Translations under genes and position numbers: made by a program | NCBI RefSeq assembly: GCF_049720995.1 | Contig: NZ_JBNASF010000006.1 | Span: forward strand, 11,471 to 75,470 | Length of the DNA: 64,000 bases | Reading direction: 5' to 3' | DNA from: Methanothermobacter sp049720995 | Lineage (GTDB): Archaea > Methanobacteriota > Methanobacteria > Methanobacteriales > Methanothermobacteraceae | Notes under the pieces: model-generated | The model's input: the letters and a program-made list of their open reading frames with translations, nothing else | The model's database searches: none | What the model was told of the DNA's origin: nothing | Shown: positions 1 to 7,757 of the stretch, in pieces | Numbering within the stretch: the first letter of the stretch is position 1 | Layout of the letters: each line of letters opens with the position of its first letter

Positions 1-903
1 TCCGTACACTGAAACTGAAACAGAGCCGTTGGTCACTGTTATGGCGTCCTTAAGGGCTTCGTATGCATAGATCACCCTGAGTTTACTTCCATCAATCGGG
101 CAGACCTGATAGCTTTCGGCTGCAGGGTAACCTATGCTCCATCCGCACTCATCGCATACCTTGACGTAGGGCTCATCCATTGGATAACCCGTCTCATTGA
201 GGTTCTCAGGGGTGAACATGTCCCCTGTGGATACCCCTGAATCGAGGTTCACTGCACCACCACCGTATTTTTCACCGGCGTCCTTTGCCACCTCCTCGAA
301 GACCTTCCCAACTATGTAGGTGGCTGGGTAACCATCCCTTATCATCTTACCTATGTTCACCGCTGTCTCCTGGCGCACCCTTGTTGCGGTACCATACTTG
401 GGGTTACCATGTGTGTTCCTGAGGTGTATTATTGCACCCTTCTTCCCTGGTGGGAGGACAGCAAGCCCGCCTGAGTATGGTGTCACCGTTATTGTACCAT
501 CATCCTCCACGATAACCACATAGGCATCGAAGGATCCGCCAACCGCCGCACCTATACCCGGGCCTCCACACATTACCCTGATCCCCGGGTAACTGTTGGC
601 TGCTGATGCGGCCTCCGCAGCTGTGGCCCCATTCTCAAGGCGGTTTATAACATCCATTATCGCCATGAGCCTTGGTATGGACGCACCTTCACCCCCTGAG
701 AGTACAGCGAATCGTTTCTCCTTGGACATGAGAAATGTGGACTGGAACATGTTCTGTGCAAATGACATACTCCCTGCTGCTGCGCCGTTGGGATCTGCGC
801 CGGTGGGGTCCGTGATTACGATGACGTTCATCGTGGCGGATACAGGACCTATGAGAAGGTTGAATATGAATATAAGGGCGATTAGCCTTGAAATTTTATG
901 CAC
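1..903 (-). CDS. Exported protein of unknown function, truncated by window edge
   Basis: The frame stays open from a GTG at 901-903 to base 1, so at least 300 residues are present and the C-terminus lies outside the window. The GTG follows an AGGAGGG ribosome-binding site and lies 3 bases after the stop of the upstream gene, which indicates co-transcription. The N-terminus (KISRLIALIFIFNLLIGPVSA) is a signal peptide or membrane anchor, so the protein is probably outside the membrane. A glycine-rich core (CGGPGIGAAVGGSFDAY) follows. Near residue 265 a CDEC pair and a later CPID look like a small zinc ribbon, unusual outside the cell. I do not recognise the family. Its place just downstream of pseudomurein-type genes makes an envelope role a reasonable guess only. 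Confidence 0.75.
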   Translation of the reverse strand, partial: MHKISRLIALIFIFNLLIGPVSATMNVIVITDPTGADPNGAAAGSMSFAQNMFQSTFLMSKEKRFAVLSGGEGASIPRLMAIMDVINRLENGATAAEAASAANSYPGIRVMCGGPGIGAAVGGSFDAYVVIVEDDGTITVTPYSGGLAVLPPGKKGAIIHLRNTHGNPKYGTATRVRQETAVNIGKMIRDGYPATYIVGKVFEEVAKDAGEKYGGGAVNLDSGVSTGDMFTPENLNETGYPMDEPYVKVCDECGWSIGYPAAESYQVCPIDGSKLRVIYAYEALKDAITVTNGSVSVSVYG

Positions 904-906
904 CGG

Positions 907-1344
907 TTACCCTCCTGTTCTGTTGGTGATTTTAACTGTTGAAAAGTCCTCAATGACATTGACAGTCACTATACCCGTTCTGGTGTCCACCTTCACATCT
1001 GCAGCCGCTATTGGCGTGACACGTGTACCTGGAATTGTTGTTCTTTTAACAAATTTCTCCGCGTTTTCTATTGCCTCGCTCAGCGGAACCTTCCTCTTGG
1101 ACGTTACGAGTATATCCCCCTTTATGTAGCTCCCCGGTCTGAATCCGGCAGCATACACGTTGGTCTTTATGGATGAGAGTGGGACTATATCGTTACCCTT
1201 CACTATGACACCAGATATTGGAACTCCCCCCTCATCCTCCATCGATGAGGCATAGGCAAGGTATGTCATCACGCGCCCCGACAGGATGAGTATGAATGCC
1301 AGGAGGAGTATCACAAGCGTGTCCCTTCTGATCTTTATGAGCAT
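907..1344 (-). CDS. Membrane-anchored POTRA-like protein
   Basis: A 145-residue protein with one N-terminal membrane segment (LVILLLAFILILSGRVMTYLAY, about residues 10-31) and an external domain of about 110 residues. The external part resembles a POTRA fold: it opens with GVIVKGNDIVPLSSI, continues GFRPGSYIKGD, has a helix (LSEAIENAEKFVKR) and ends with a strand TGIVTVNVIED. POTRA domains usually act in protein-protein contacts at membranes, as in BamA, TpsB and FtsQ. The downstream exported protein begins 3 bases after this stop codon, so the two are probably one operon. The POTRA assignment is from pattern only; function is unknown. Confidence 0.7.
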   Translation of the reverse strand: MLIKIRRDTLVILLLAFILILSGRVMTYLAYASSMEDEGGVPISGVIVKGNDIVPLSSIKTNVYAAGFRPGSYIKGDILVTSKRKVPLSEAIENAEKFVKRTTIPGTRVTPIAAADVKVDTRTGIVTVNVIEDFSTVKITNRTGG

Positions 1345-1548
1345 TACACTTCACCTTTAAACTGCAGTTTCTTACAGTTACTAAATATTAATTCTTGGCT
1401 CAAGGTTTATAAAGATTGAGCAGCGGCGAGTAACCACCATCAAGTACAAACTGCAAGGCAGCCATGTCAGGGTTTATAAAGATTGAGCAGCAGGAGATGG
1501 TGCTGATTGAGATGCTGACAAAATATCCAGCGCCCCTAAAAAGTTAAT
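1345..1548. repeat. Intergenic stretch with a 21-bp direct repeat
   Basis: No gene is seen in this 204-bp stretch. A 21-bp sequence beginning GGTTTATAAAGATTGAG occurs exactly at 1404-1424 and again at 1471-1491, a 67-bp period. Each copy contains the palindrome TTTATAAA, which could act as a TATA box in either direction. A promoter for the downstream minus-strand pair is expected just above 1344, where 1383-1390 reads TAATATTTAG-like on the minus strand. Confidence 0.6.
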
Positions 1549-2958
1549 TCAGGAGCTTTTACGGGTTAAATCTCCTATAAAATCCGCTGCAGGGTCCATT
1601 CCCTGGGCACCAAGGAGGAGAACCGTGTCAGAGGGTTCTGCATTTTCCAGGACTCTTCTGAGTGCGTCCCTCAGATTTTCAATATGGGTATACCCTATCC
1701 CGTTCTCATCCAGGACATGCAGGAAGACCCTCCTCTCGTTTTCAAGTACCCTGTTCTGCTCATCAACAAGGTCGCTGCTTGATGTTACTATGAGCTCCAC
1801 ATCAAGGTCCTTCAGGGACTCTGCCAGGGCCTCCGCATTCATGATGTTGATGTCCTCTCCCCTGGATCCCCTGATGGCATTCACGACCCACAGTCTCCCC
1901 TCGAGGTCACAGGCTGCGCTTCTGACCGTTGCCCTTATGCCGTCTGGGTTGTGGGCGAAGTCATCGATGACCCTGGGATTATCCATGAGATGGGTGAATC
2001 TCCTTTTAAGTGGCCTGTAAGTTTCAACACCCCTCCTCACATCCTCATATGAGAATCCCAGTTCCAGTGCTGCTGTGATCGCTGCAAGGGTGTTCTGTAT
2101 GAAGTGTTCACCTGTGAATGGGAGTTCATCTGTCTGAATTATAAGATCATCTCCGCAGTGGATCCCATTCCCAGTGTACCTCACAGGTCCATGGGATCCA
2201 TAGAAGACCGTCCTGAGGAGGGGGTTGATATCTGCCATTGCCCTGACCCTCTCATCATCAGAGTTCAGTACAGCAACCCCTGAATCGATCGCCCTGAGGG
2301 CTCCTGAAACCTCCCTGAAGACGTCATCCACCGATTCAACCAGTCCTATGTGGTCCATAGCAACGTTGGTTATGACAACCATCTCTGGCTGTATTGCTGA
2401 GGTCATGAGTTGGGCGTGGTCCCTCATAACCCTTCCAAGCCAGCCCTGAACCTCTGAAACCTCGATGACCATGAATTCCAGCTGCTCCCTGCTGGCGGCC
2501 TCTGCTATATGCTGCGCGACCACAGGGTCGATGAGGGTGTTGAACTCGGACCTTGAATCTGTATTGGTGTAGGATGACCTGCCGGCTGTGGTTATGATGT
2601 GGTTGATCATGTGGGTGGTGGTTGATTTCCCGTTGGTACCCGTTACAGCTATCCTCCTGGAGGAAGATGCAAACCTGTTTATCGTCCATGATAGTGCAAG
2701 GGCATTTGCGATTTCAATACGATCCACAAGGATGATGGGGACATCAAGAACCTTTGAGGCATCGGACCTCAAATCCTGGGTTATTATGGCTGCAACACCC
2801 CTTTCTGAGGCAATCTGGATCCCCATATCGTCAATCCAGTGCCTTATAACAATGTCACCTTCCTCTGCAGCCCCCAGGGTTGTGAATTTACCCCTGAACT
2901 CCCCGCCATTTCCCAGAAGTTTTCCTGAAATCCTTCCTGCGATTTCCTCAATGTCCAT
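1549..2958 (-). CDS. Mur ligase family protein, probable pseudomurein peptide ligase (MurE-like)
   Basis: About 469 residues with the three-domain Mur ligase plan. It has the ATP P-loop TGTNGKST (about residues 106-113), the central NVAMDHIG motif and the DDFAHNPDG motif of the C-terminal domain. Mur ligases join an amino acid to a nucleotide-linked precursor with ATP. In Methanobacteriales such homologues are taken to build the pseudomurein peptide, and the MraY-like and ATP-grasp genes immediately upstream support this. I chose the ATG at 2958, which has a GGTGG ribosome-binding site 5 bases before it; the frame is open to 3030 but the extra 24 residues are Cys/His-rich and unlike Mur proteins. 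Substrate specificity cannot be read from sequence. Confidence 0.9.
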   Translation of the reverse strand: MDIEEIAGRISGKLLGNGGEFRGKFTTLGAAEEGDIVIRHWIDDMGIQIASERGVAAIITQDLRSDASKVLDVPIILVDRIEIANALALSWTINRFASSSRRIAVTGTNGKSTTTHMINHIITTAGRSSYTNTDSRSEFNTLIDPVVAQHIAEAASREQLEFMVIEVSEVQGWLGRVMRDHAQLMTSAIQPEMVVITNVAMDHIGLVESVDDVFREVSGALRAIDSGVAVLNSDDERVRAMADINPLLRTVFYGSHGPVRYTGNGIHCGDDLIIQTDELPFTGEHFIQNTLAAITAALELGFSYEDVRRGVETYRPLKRRFTHLMDNPRVIDDFAHNPDGIRATVRSAACDLEGRLWVVNAIRGSRGEDINIMNAEALAESLKDLDVELIVTSSSDLVDEQNRVLENERRVFLHVLDENGIGYTHIENLRDALRRVLENAEPSDTVLLLGAQGMDPAADFIGDLTRKSS

Positions 2959-3036
2959 CCTATCCACCATCCTCTGAGATTTCTGATGAGGGGGACAGCA
3001 ATCTTGAGAGTTCCACAATGTCCACCCCATACACCA

Positions 3037-4095
3037 TCAGAACGTGAACCCACTGAGGTAGAGTCCAAGTCCGCAGACCGCTGCGGTTATCAGCCAGTAT
3101 AGTAGCACGATCATCCTTTCAGACATTCCACGGTAGTGGAGTGTGTGGTGCAGTGGCTCCACCGGCAGTCTGATGACCCCTGCACGATGAAGGAGGCTGA
3201 TTATAACTGAGACCACAGGTACAGCTATGGCAAGAACACCGAAGTAAACCGTATCTGTGAGCATCACCGCGGTTGCATAGCCTGCCCCCAGGGCAAATGA
3301 ACCTGTGTCCCCCATGAATATGCTGGCTGGGTGCCTGTTGAATACAAGAAAGCCTGCAGAGATTCCTGCAAGAACCAGGAACGGAAGAGCGGCTGCAGAT
3401 AATCCCAGGAACAGTGCACAGGATAGGGAGGCTATGAGCATTATCCCCGAGGCCATCCCATCCATACCATCTATCAGGTTGACGGCGTTGATCGCACCCA
3501 CCATCCCCCCGATAACAATGGGTGCCGCTGCAATACCCAGATTGAATCCTCCAAGTTTGGTGAATGATCCTCCAAGAACCAGGAACACCCCTATCATGAG
3601 CTGGGCAAGTATCTTCTCACCCTCACTCACCTCGCTCTTTATGGGTGCCTCACCCACCACCTCAACAAGACCACTCTCCAGTAGCTCCTCAACATCCCTT
3701 TTTGCCTTATCTGTGGCTGCCCTTGCCTCTTCCCCTGGCTTCAGCACCAGCTGCCCCACCTCAAGGGGACTTTCAGATACGTTCCTGATTATCCTCTGGA
3801 CCTCCCTGACCTTAAGCCCAATGAGGTCATCCAGGAGTCCCACAATGGCTGCTGTGAGGATTATGAGTGCTGTGAGGACAAGGTAGGGGTTGTTGCGGTA
3901 GATAATGGTCACAAGAAGCACTGCGAGGAGCATGCCAAGGCCCCCCATTGTGGGTGTACCTGCCTTGTGGCTGTGCTCTGTAACTATTGGCCTGTCCCCG
4001 ATACCTGCACTTCTCAGAACGTTCCTTATAAAGAGTGTGAAAGCCGCTGAAGCAGCCGCACTTACAATGAATGCTGTTAACCCAATCTCCATCAT
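3037..4095 (-). CDS. MraY-like glycosyl-1-phosphate transferase (GT4), pseudomurein type
   Basis: A 352-residue polytopic membrane protein of the MraY/WecA superfamily, which moves a sugar-phosphate from a UDP precursor to a polyprenyl phosphate carrier. Visible motifs are the N-terminal KAGTPTMGG, the catalytic DDLIGLK (about residue 88), NLIDGMDGMASG and the loop HHTLHYRG equivalent to HHHFE. An unusual soluble insertion of roughly 50 residues (EEARAATDKAKRDVEELLES and onward) follows DDLIGLK on the cytoplasmic side. The start ATG overlaps the upstream ATP-grasp gene by 4 bases, so translation is probably coupled. With the Mur ligase next door, a pseudomurein lipid-intermediate role is likely. 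Confidence 0.9.
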   Translation of the reverse strand: MMEIGLTAFIVSAAASAAFTLFIRNVLRSAGIGDRPIVTEHSHKAGTPTMGGLGMLLAVLLVTIIYRNNPYLVLTALIILTAAIVGLLDDLIGLKVREVQRIIRNVSESPLEVGQLVLKPGEEARAATDKAKRDVEELLESGLVEVVGEAPIKSEVSEGEKILAQLMIGVFLVLGGSFTKLGGFNLGIAAAPIVIGGMVGAINAVNLIDGMDGMASGIMLIASLSCALFLGLSAAALPFLVLAGISAGFLVFNRHPASIFMGDTGSFALGAGYATAVMLTDTVYFGVLAIAVPVVSVIISLLHRAGVIRLPVEPLHHTLHYRGMSERMIVLLYWLITAAVCGLGLYLSGFTF

Positions 4096-5168
4096 ATCAC
4101 CCTGAGTCTCTTCATGATCAGATCAAGCTTCTCCCTATTCGCAGCCCCTGCTGTGAGCCTCACATGATTCTGAGGCCCGTGCAGCAGCCAATTTACCCCA
4201 TCAGGCATTAGGGATTCAATATTCCCCGGATTGCCCAGAGGTATCTCCACCGCATTGTAATCCTCCCTTTTAAGTTTATGGGGATTCCAGTCCCCGGTTG
4301 CCATGTCCACAAGGCTGTGCATTGGATTTATACCTGTGGCGGCCTCAGAGATGTACCTTGTCCCACTGGGCCTTGTGTTAACCTCTATGGCATAAAGGAT
4401 ACCGTCATCGGAGAGTATCATGTCAACATCCGTGTTCCCCTCAGCTCCAAGGAGTTCAGTTATTCTGGAGGCCATTTTAAGGGCCTCATCTCCATTGAAA
4501 CCCTCAATGACTGCAGGGGCCCTCTTCACCTTTCCCAGGGGGTGCAGTCCATCCATACTTGTGGGGCCCTTGTCCACAGCCACAAGGGGGAAGGTTTTCC
4601 CATCCCAGCGGAGGACCTCCACTGAGATCTCAACTCCCTGTATGTATTTCTCCATGATTGCGGAGTCATGGGAGCTGAGGTATTCCTCCACATCAGCACC
4701 TGAAGATGCAACCTTTATATTTGAGCCTCCCTGTCCTTCCCTCTGCTTAAGGACCGTGGGAAACCCCTTTACTTCATCTGCAGTCCCTATCAGACCATAG
4801 GCCGGTGTGTTTATAGCGTTTTCAGTGAAGAACTCCTTGGTTTTGAGTTTATCTGTGGAGACCTCCGCCGCCCTTTCGCCAGAGGCAACCACTGGAATCC
4901 CATAACTCTCCTCAAGTTCCATCTTAAGCCTGGCAACGTCCCTCAGGGGACCGTCGACACCTATGAGGGGTACAACCGCGTCAACATCCTCCCTCAGTGC
5001 AATTTCCATTGGTGCCTCCATGCCACGGGGCACTATGAAGCATGAGTCTGCGAGTTCAAGGTTGGGTGCCTCAGGGTTTGACTCTGAGAGTATGGTGGTA
5101 ATTCCCCTTGATGAGGCATAGTCTGCAACGTCATTGAACAGCCTTGAGCCAATGAATAGGATTCTCAT
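4092..5168 (-). CDS. ATP-grasp (CarB-like) ligase of the pseudomurein gene cluster
   Basis: A 358-residue ATP-grasp enzyme. The N-terminus is a Rossmann-like pre-ATP-grasp domain (MRILFIGSRLFNDVADYA). The central part has the nucleotide-binding segment FPTVLKQREGQGGSNIK and MEKYIQGVEISVEVL. The C-terminal part has the metal and phosphate motif YAIEVNTRPSGTRY. Such enzymes activate a carboxylate with ATP and join it to an amine. ATP-grasp genes of this CarB-like type are known next to Mur-like ligase genes in pseudomurein-making methanogens. It is the first gene of a tight minus-strand run: its stop overlaps the MraY-like start by 4 bases. The exact substrate is not deducible. Confidence 0.88.
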   Translation of the reverse strand: MRILFIGSRLFNDVADYASSRGITTILSESNPEAPNLELADSCFIVPRGMEAPMEIALREDVDAVVPLIGVDGPLRDVARLKMELEESYGIPVVASGERAAEVSTDKLKTKEFFTENAINTPAYGLIGTADEVKGFPTVLKQREGQGGSNIKVASSGADVEEYLSSHDSAIMEKYIQGVEISVEVLRWDGKTFPLVAVDKGPTSMDGLHPLGKVKRAPAVIEGFNGDEALKMASRITELLGAEGNTDVDMILSDDGILYAIEVNTRPSGTRYISEAATGINPMHSLVDMATGDWNPHKLKREDYNAVEIPLGNPGNIESLMPDGVNWLLHGPQNHVRLTAGAANREKLDLIMKRLRVI

Positions 5169-5248
5169 GTTATCACTTAAAGAATCAAGAACTGATTTAC
5201 TGTTTGGGAAGCTATTATAAATAATTTAATACCCCTTAACGGGGGAGG

Positions 5249-5785
5249 TTATGAGCCCGGATCTTGTTTAAAATAGGGGGTCTTCCCGCAGCATACCTCA
5301 TCGATTGCCAAGAGGAGTAAATCTCTGAGTTCATATGCAGCCCCCCTGACCCCTTCAGATAGTTCCATTCCAAACTCAAGGTTTTCTGGCTGAACCCCTA
5401 TCAGGGTTATCCTGCAGTCGCCCTGCTCCTCAAGGTACCTCACCAGGAATGAAAGGGGCATGGCATGGGTGGATATGCTGTAATCTGATATTCTATCCCT
5501 ATCAATCAGCATGATGGTCCCTGGCTCTTTACCCATCTCCACCGCGTCGACTATGATTATGTGGCTGGGCTTCTCTGACCGTATCACTCCTGTGAAATTT
5601 TCAGGGACGGTGCCTGCATTTATGAGTAGATGGCCCCTTTCCATCACATCCCCGGATATTACTGATGCAAGGTATGGTCCGAATCCATCGTCGGACCTCA
5701 TTTCATTTCCAACTGTAAGTATAAGGAGCCTGCTGCAGCCCTTCAGAAAGTCACTTAAGCTCTGCTTTAACTGAATCAAGACCAC
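5249..5785 (-). CDS. Hydrogenase maturation protease, HycI family
   Basis: A 178-residue homologue of the HycI/HyaD peptidases, which cut the C-terminal tail from a [NiFe]-hydrogenase large subunit once nickel is inserted. Family signatures visible are GNEMRSDDGFGP (first metal-ligand Asp), VDAVEMGKEPGT and STHAMPLSF. The exact hydrogenase served (Frh, Mvh or Ech/Eha-like) cannot be told. I used the GTG at 5785, which makes the gene overlap the methyltransferase upstream by 35 bases; a TTG at 5779 is an alternative. It is the last gene of the nikR run, which fits a role in nickel-enzyme assembly. Confidence 0.85.
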   Translation of the reverse strand: MVLIQLKQSLSDFLKGCSRLLILTVGNEMRSDDGFGPYLASVISGDVMERGHLLINAGTVPENFTGVIRSEKPSHIIIVDAVEMGKEPGTIMLIDRDRISDYSISTHAMPLSFLVRYLEEQGDCRITLIGVQPENLEFGMELSEGVRGAAYELRDLLLLAIDEVCCGKTPYFKQDPGS

Positions 5786-6500
5786 CGCCCATTTTGTATG
5801 AGAGCTTCACCCTGAAATAGCCAGCTTCAAGGGTATCCCCCAGGGGCAGGATGAGTGGAGGGTTCATCATGGGTGTTGGGCCACAGATTATATTCTCTGC
5901 GGGGACTGTGAAGGAGGTTATCCTTATGGCGTTGAAGGAGTCTGATGCCAAAAGTTTCAGGGTTCCTCTGAATTTTTCAGGTATCCTCCCCCTGAAATCA
6001 ACCCTGTCATAGACACATAGAGGGCCCGATGAGGGGGCTCTGATGTTTTCATCATATGATATGCTTCCACCCTTAATCATCACAGGCTCCGCCGCATTTA
6101 TAACCGCTGCGGGTATGACGTTACCTCCATCCTTAAGGAATCTGAGGGCCCTCCTCAAAACCGGGACCTGCTCCTCATCTATCAGTGCAGTGTCCAGCAT
6201 TTCGCAGATGATTGTATCTGCCCTCTCCTTGAATTCATACTCCAGGGCATCCTCATTCACGACCGTGACATTCTCAAGACCCGAGAGATTCTCCCATGCA
6301 CATGCCGCTATTCTTGGGTCCCTTTCAATTGCAATGACATGATCCGCGTATTCTGATGCAAAGAATGAGAGGATGCCGCTTCCAGCGCCAAGATCATATG
6401 TGAGTCCATGGGCAGCGGAGGCTATTGCCTCATAAAATGCTGAAAGGCGTTCATGGTCCCGCAGGAGGTGCTGGTGGTACGCTGTGACCCTGAATTTCAT
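5751..6500 (-). CDS. SAM-dependent methyltransferase (class I)
   Basis: A 249-residue protein with a Rossmann methyltransferase fold: motif I is YDLGAGSGILSFFA (about residues 35-48), the acidic loop end is VIAIERDP, and a CEMLDTALIDEEQVPVL segment follows, reminiscent of the double-Glu region of protein arginine methyltransferases. The C-terminal half is beta-rich (GGSISYDENI to MGGGLDSVKAELK). Target unknown. It lies 11 bases after nikR and overlaps the hydrogenase maturation protease, so the three are probably one transcript. Confidence 0.82.
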   Translation of the reverse strand: MKFRVTAYHQHLLRDHERLSAFYEAIASAAHGLTYDLGAGSGILSFFASEYADHVIAIERDPRIAACAWENLSGLENVTVVNEDALEYEFKERADTIICEMLDTALIDEEQVPVLRRALRFLKDGGNVIPAAVINAAEPVMIKGGSISYDENIRAPSSGPLCVYDRVDFRGRIPEKFRGTLKLLASDSFNAIRITSFTVPAENIICGPTPMMNPPLILPLGDTLEAGYFRVKLSYKMGGGLDSVKAELK

Positions 6501-6511
6501 CCGACCCTTGC

Positions 6512-6934
6512 CTAGTGTTCATGCTCCACTTTCTGTTCGGTTGATGTGCTTGTGAGCCTTACGTGTTCAACACCCTTGAGTCTCATCATCTTCTCTGTGA
6601 GTTCACGGATCTTTGAAACGTCACCCTTGACAACGATCACCTCAAGGCAGTGCTTCTCTGTCATGTGCACATGCATAACCGCATTGATGTATTCACGGTA
6701 GTCGTGCTGGATATCTGCAAGATCCTCCATGACCCCGGTGTAGTGGTGGTCATAGATAACTGCAATTATACCGATTCGCTCTCCTTCCATTTCATTCATC
6801 CACTGGTACCTGACAATGTAGTCCTTCAGGGCATCCCTTATACCCTTGGACCTTGACTGGTAACCACGATCCCTTAAAACTTCATCAAACTCATTCAGGA
6901 GCTTTTTTGGTAGAGACATGCTTATTCTCATCAT
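6512..6934 (-). CDS. nikR: Nickel-responsive transcriptional regulator NikR
   Basis: A 140-residue NikR with an N-terminal ribbon-helix-helix DNA-binding domain (RISMSLPKKLLNEFDEVL) and a C-terminal ACT-like nickel-sensing domain. The nickel ligands are visible as QHDY, VMHVHM and HCLEV. Counted from the second of two adjacent ATG codons they fall at His76, His87, His89 and Cys95, the same numbers as in E. coli NikR, so 6931 may be the true start. A C-terminal HEH tail could bind extra metal. A perfect dyad lies just upstream and may be its own operator. It probably controls nickel uptake and hydrogenase genes, including its own run. Confidence 0.95.
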   Translation of the reverse strand: MMRISMSLPKKLLNEFDEVLRDRGYQSRSKGIRDALKDYIVRYQWMNEMEGERIGIIAVIYDHHYTGVMEDLADIQHDYREYINAVMHVHMTEKHCLEVIVVKGDVSKIRELTEKMMRLKGVEHVRLTSTSTEQKVEHEH

Positions 6935-6938
6935 GGCT

Positions 6939-6955
6939 ATTACCCCACAGGTAAT
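6939..6955. promoter_or_regulatory. Candidate NikR autoregulatory operator (dyad)
   Basis: A perfect inverted repeat, ATTACC then CCACA then GGTAAT, sits 4 bases before the nikR start codon and partly covers its ribosome-binding site (GGGGTAAT on the minus strand). A TATA-like TTTTATATG lies just beyond at about 6956-6964. The place suits repression by a ribbon-helix-helix dimer, but it does not match the E. coli GTATGA consensus and binding is inferred. Confidence 0.4.
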
Positions 6956-7089
6956 TTTATATGAATTTATTATAGTATTAATCTAAAGTCATATTTAAAC
7001 TTTTTTTAAGGCATGCAGTATTGTCTGTATGGAACAATCAGTTATTACATGAATAATTAACCTGAATATTTAAAGGCATCGGAATGAAG

Positions 7090-7141
7090 GTCCGGTGCAG
7101 CGTCAACTCCAAGGGGCATGCATGGTATCCCGCCACCGGAC
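7090..7141 (+). ncRNA. Possible structured leader or small RNA upstream of the CBS gene
   Basis: The nikR/CBS intergenic region contains an exact 8-bp inverted repeat, GTCCGGTG at 7090-7097 and CACCGGAC at 7134-7141, enclosing 36 bases with a palindromic GCATGC and a GGGG/CCC pair. It is GC-rich within an AT-rich spacer, and TATTTAAAGG at about 7068-7077 could be a TATA box for it. It matches no riboswitch class I recognise. It could be a 5' leader of the CBS protein gene or a separate small RNA. Confidence 0.3.
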
Positions 7142-7218
7142 AGTGCCAATGGAACAACAAAACATAAAAAGATGCCCCATCATAATATTATCCAGTGGAG
7201 TTTTTTGAGGGATTATCA

Positions 7219-7623
7219 ATGAAAGTTAAAGAAGCAATGAACCCCGAAATAATAACGGTGAGCCCCGAGACAAGGCCCCTTGAAGCCTTTGAAAAGATGT
7301 ACAAACACGGTGTCAGAAGACTCTTTGTGCTTGACGATGACGGTAAACCTGTTGGCGTTGTATCCTACACAGACCTCATAGGGGTCCTCGGATCAATAAA
7401 ACCCGACAGCGAACACCCTGAGAGGGACCTCAAGGTGAGTAACATCATGGTGGATGAGGTTATAACCATCTCAGCCGACGACAACATAGAGGACGCCGCC
7501 AACCTCATGCTGAGGGCCGATATTTCAGGCCTCCTTGTGATGGATGACGATAAACCTGTGGGTGTGATAACAAAAACAGATATCTGCCGGCTGGTTGCGG
7601 CGGAGATACTGGTACCCTCCTGA
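7219..7623 (+). CDS. CBS-domain pair protein
   Basis: A 134-residue protein made only of two CBS repeats: KVKEAMNPEIITVSPETRPL to VVSYTDLIGVL, then VSNIMVDEVITISADDNIED to GVITKTDICRLV. Paired CBS domains bind adenosine nucleotides, SAM or similar ligands and act as sensors for a partner protein. I chose the ATG at 7219, which has a GAGGG site 7 bases before it; a GTG at 7195 would add 8 residues. The partner is unknown. It is separated from the next plus-strand gene by a 134-bp spacer holding repeats. Confidence 0.88.
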   Translation: MKVKEAMNPEIITVSPETRPLEAFEKMYKHGVRRLFVLDDDGKPVGVVSYTDLIGVLGSIKPDSEHPERDLKVSNIMVDEVITISADDNIEDAANLMLRADISGLLVMDDDKPVGVITKTDICRLVAAEILVPS

Positions 7624-7665
7624 TTCAGAGGTACAGCAGAGGTTAATACACGATTCCCCCTTTCA

Positions 7666-7747
7666 TGATCGGAGATAATCCATACAGAGAATTGTGTGGA
7701 CACTCCACACATCCATCCCCCTCTGATCAGAGATAATCCATACAGAG
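7666..7747 (+). repeat. 24-bp direct repeat flanking a perfect hairpin
   Basis: TGATCGGAGATAATCC and onward (24 bp) at 7666-7689 recurs with one change at 7724-7747, a 58-bp period. Between them lies GTGTGGACACTCCACAC (7694-7710), a 7-bp stem with a 3-base loop. The second copy ends in the GAGGAGGT ribosome-binding site of the next gene, so the duplication seems to have copied a leader segment; the hairpin may end the CBS transcript. Confidence 0.6.
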
Positions 7748-7757
7748 GAGGTAACCC

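Noticed and set aside
596..1129. Plus-strand frame of 177 residues
   Set aside because: It is antisense to two exported-protein frames that have signal peptides and linked ribosome-binding sites.
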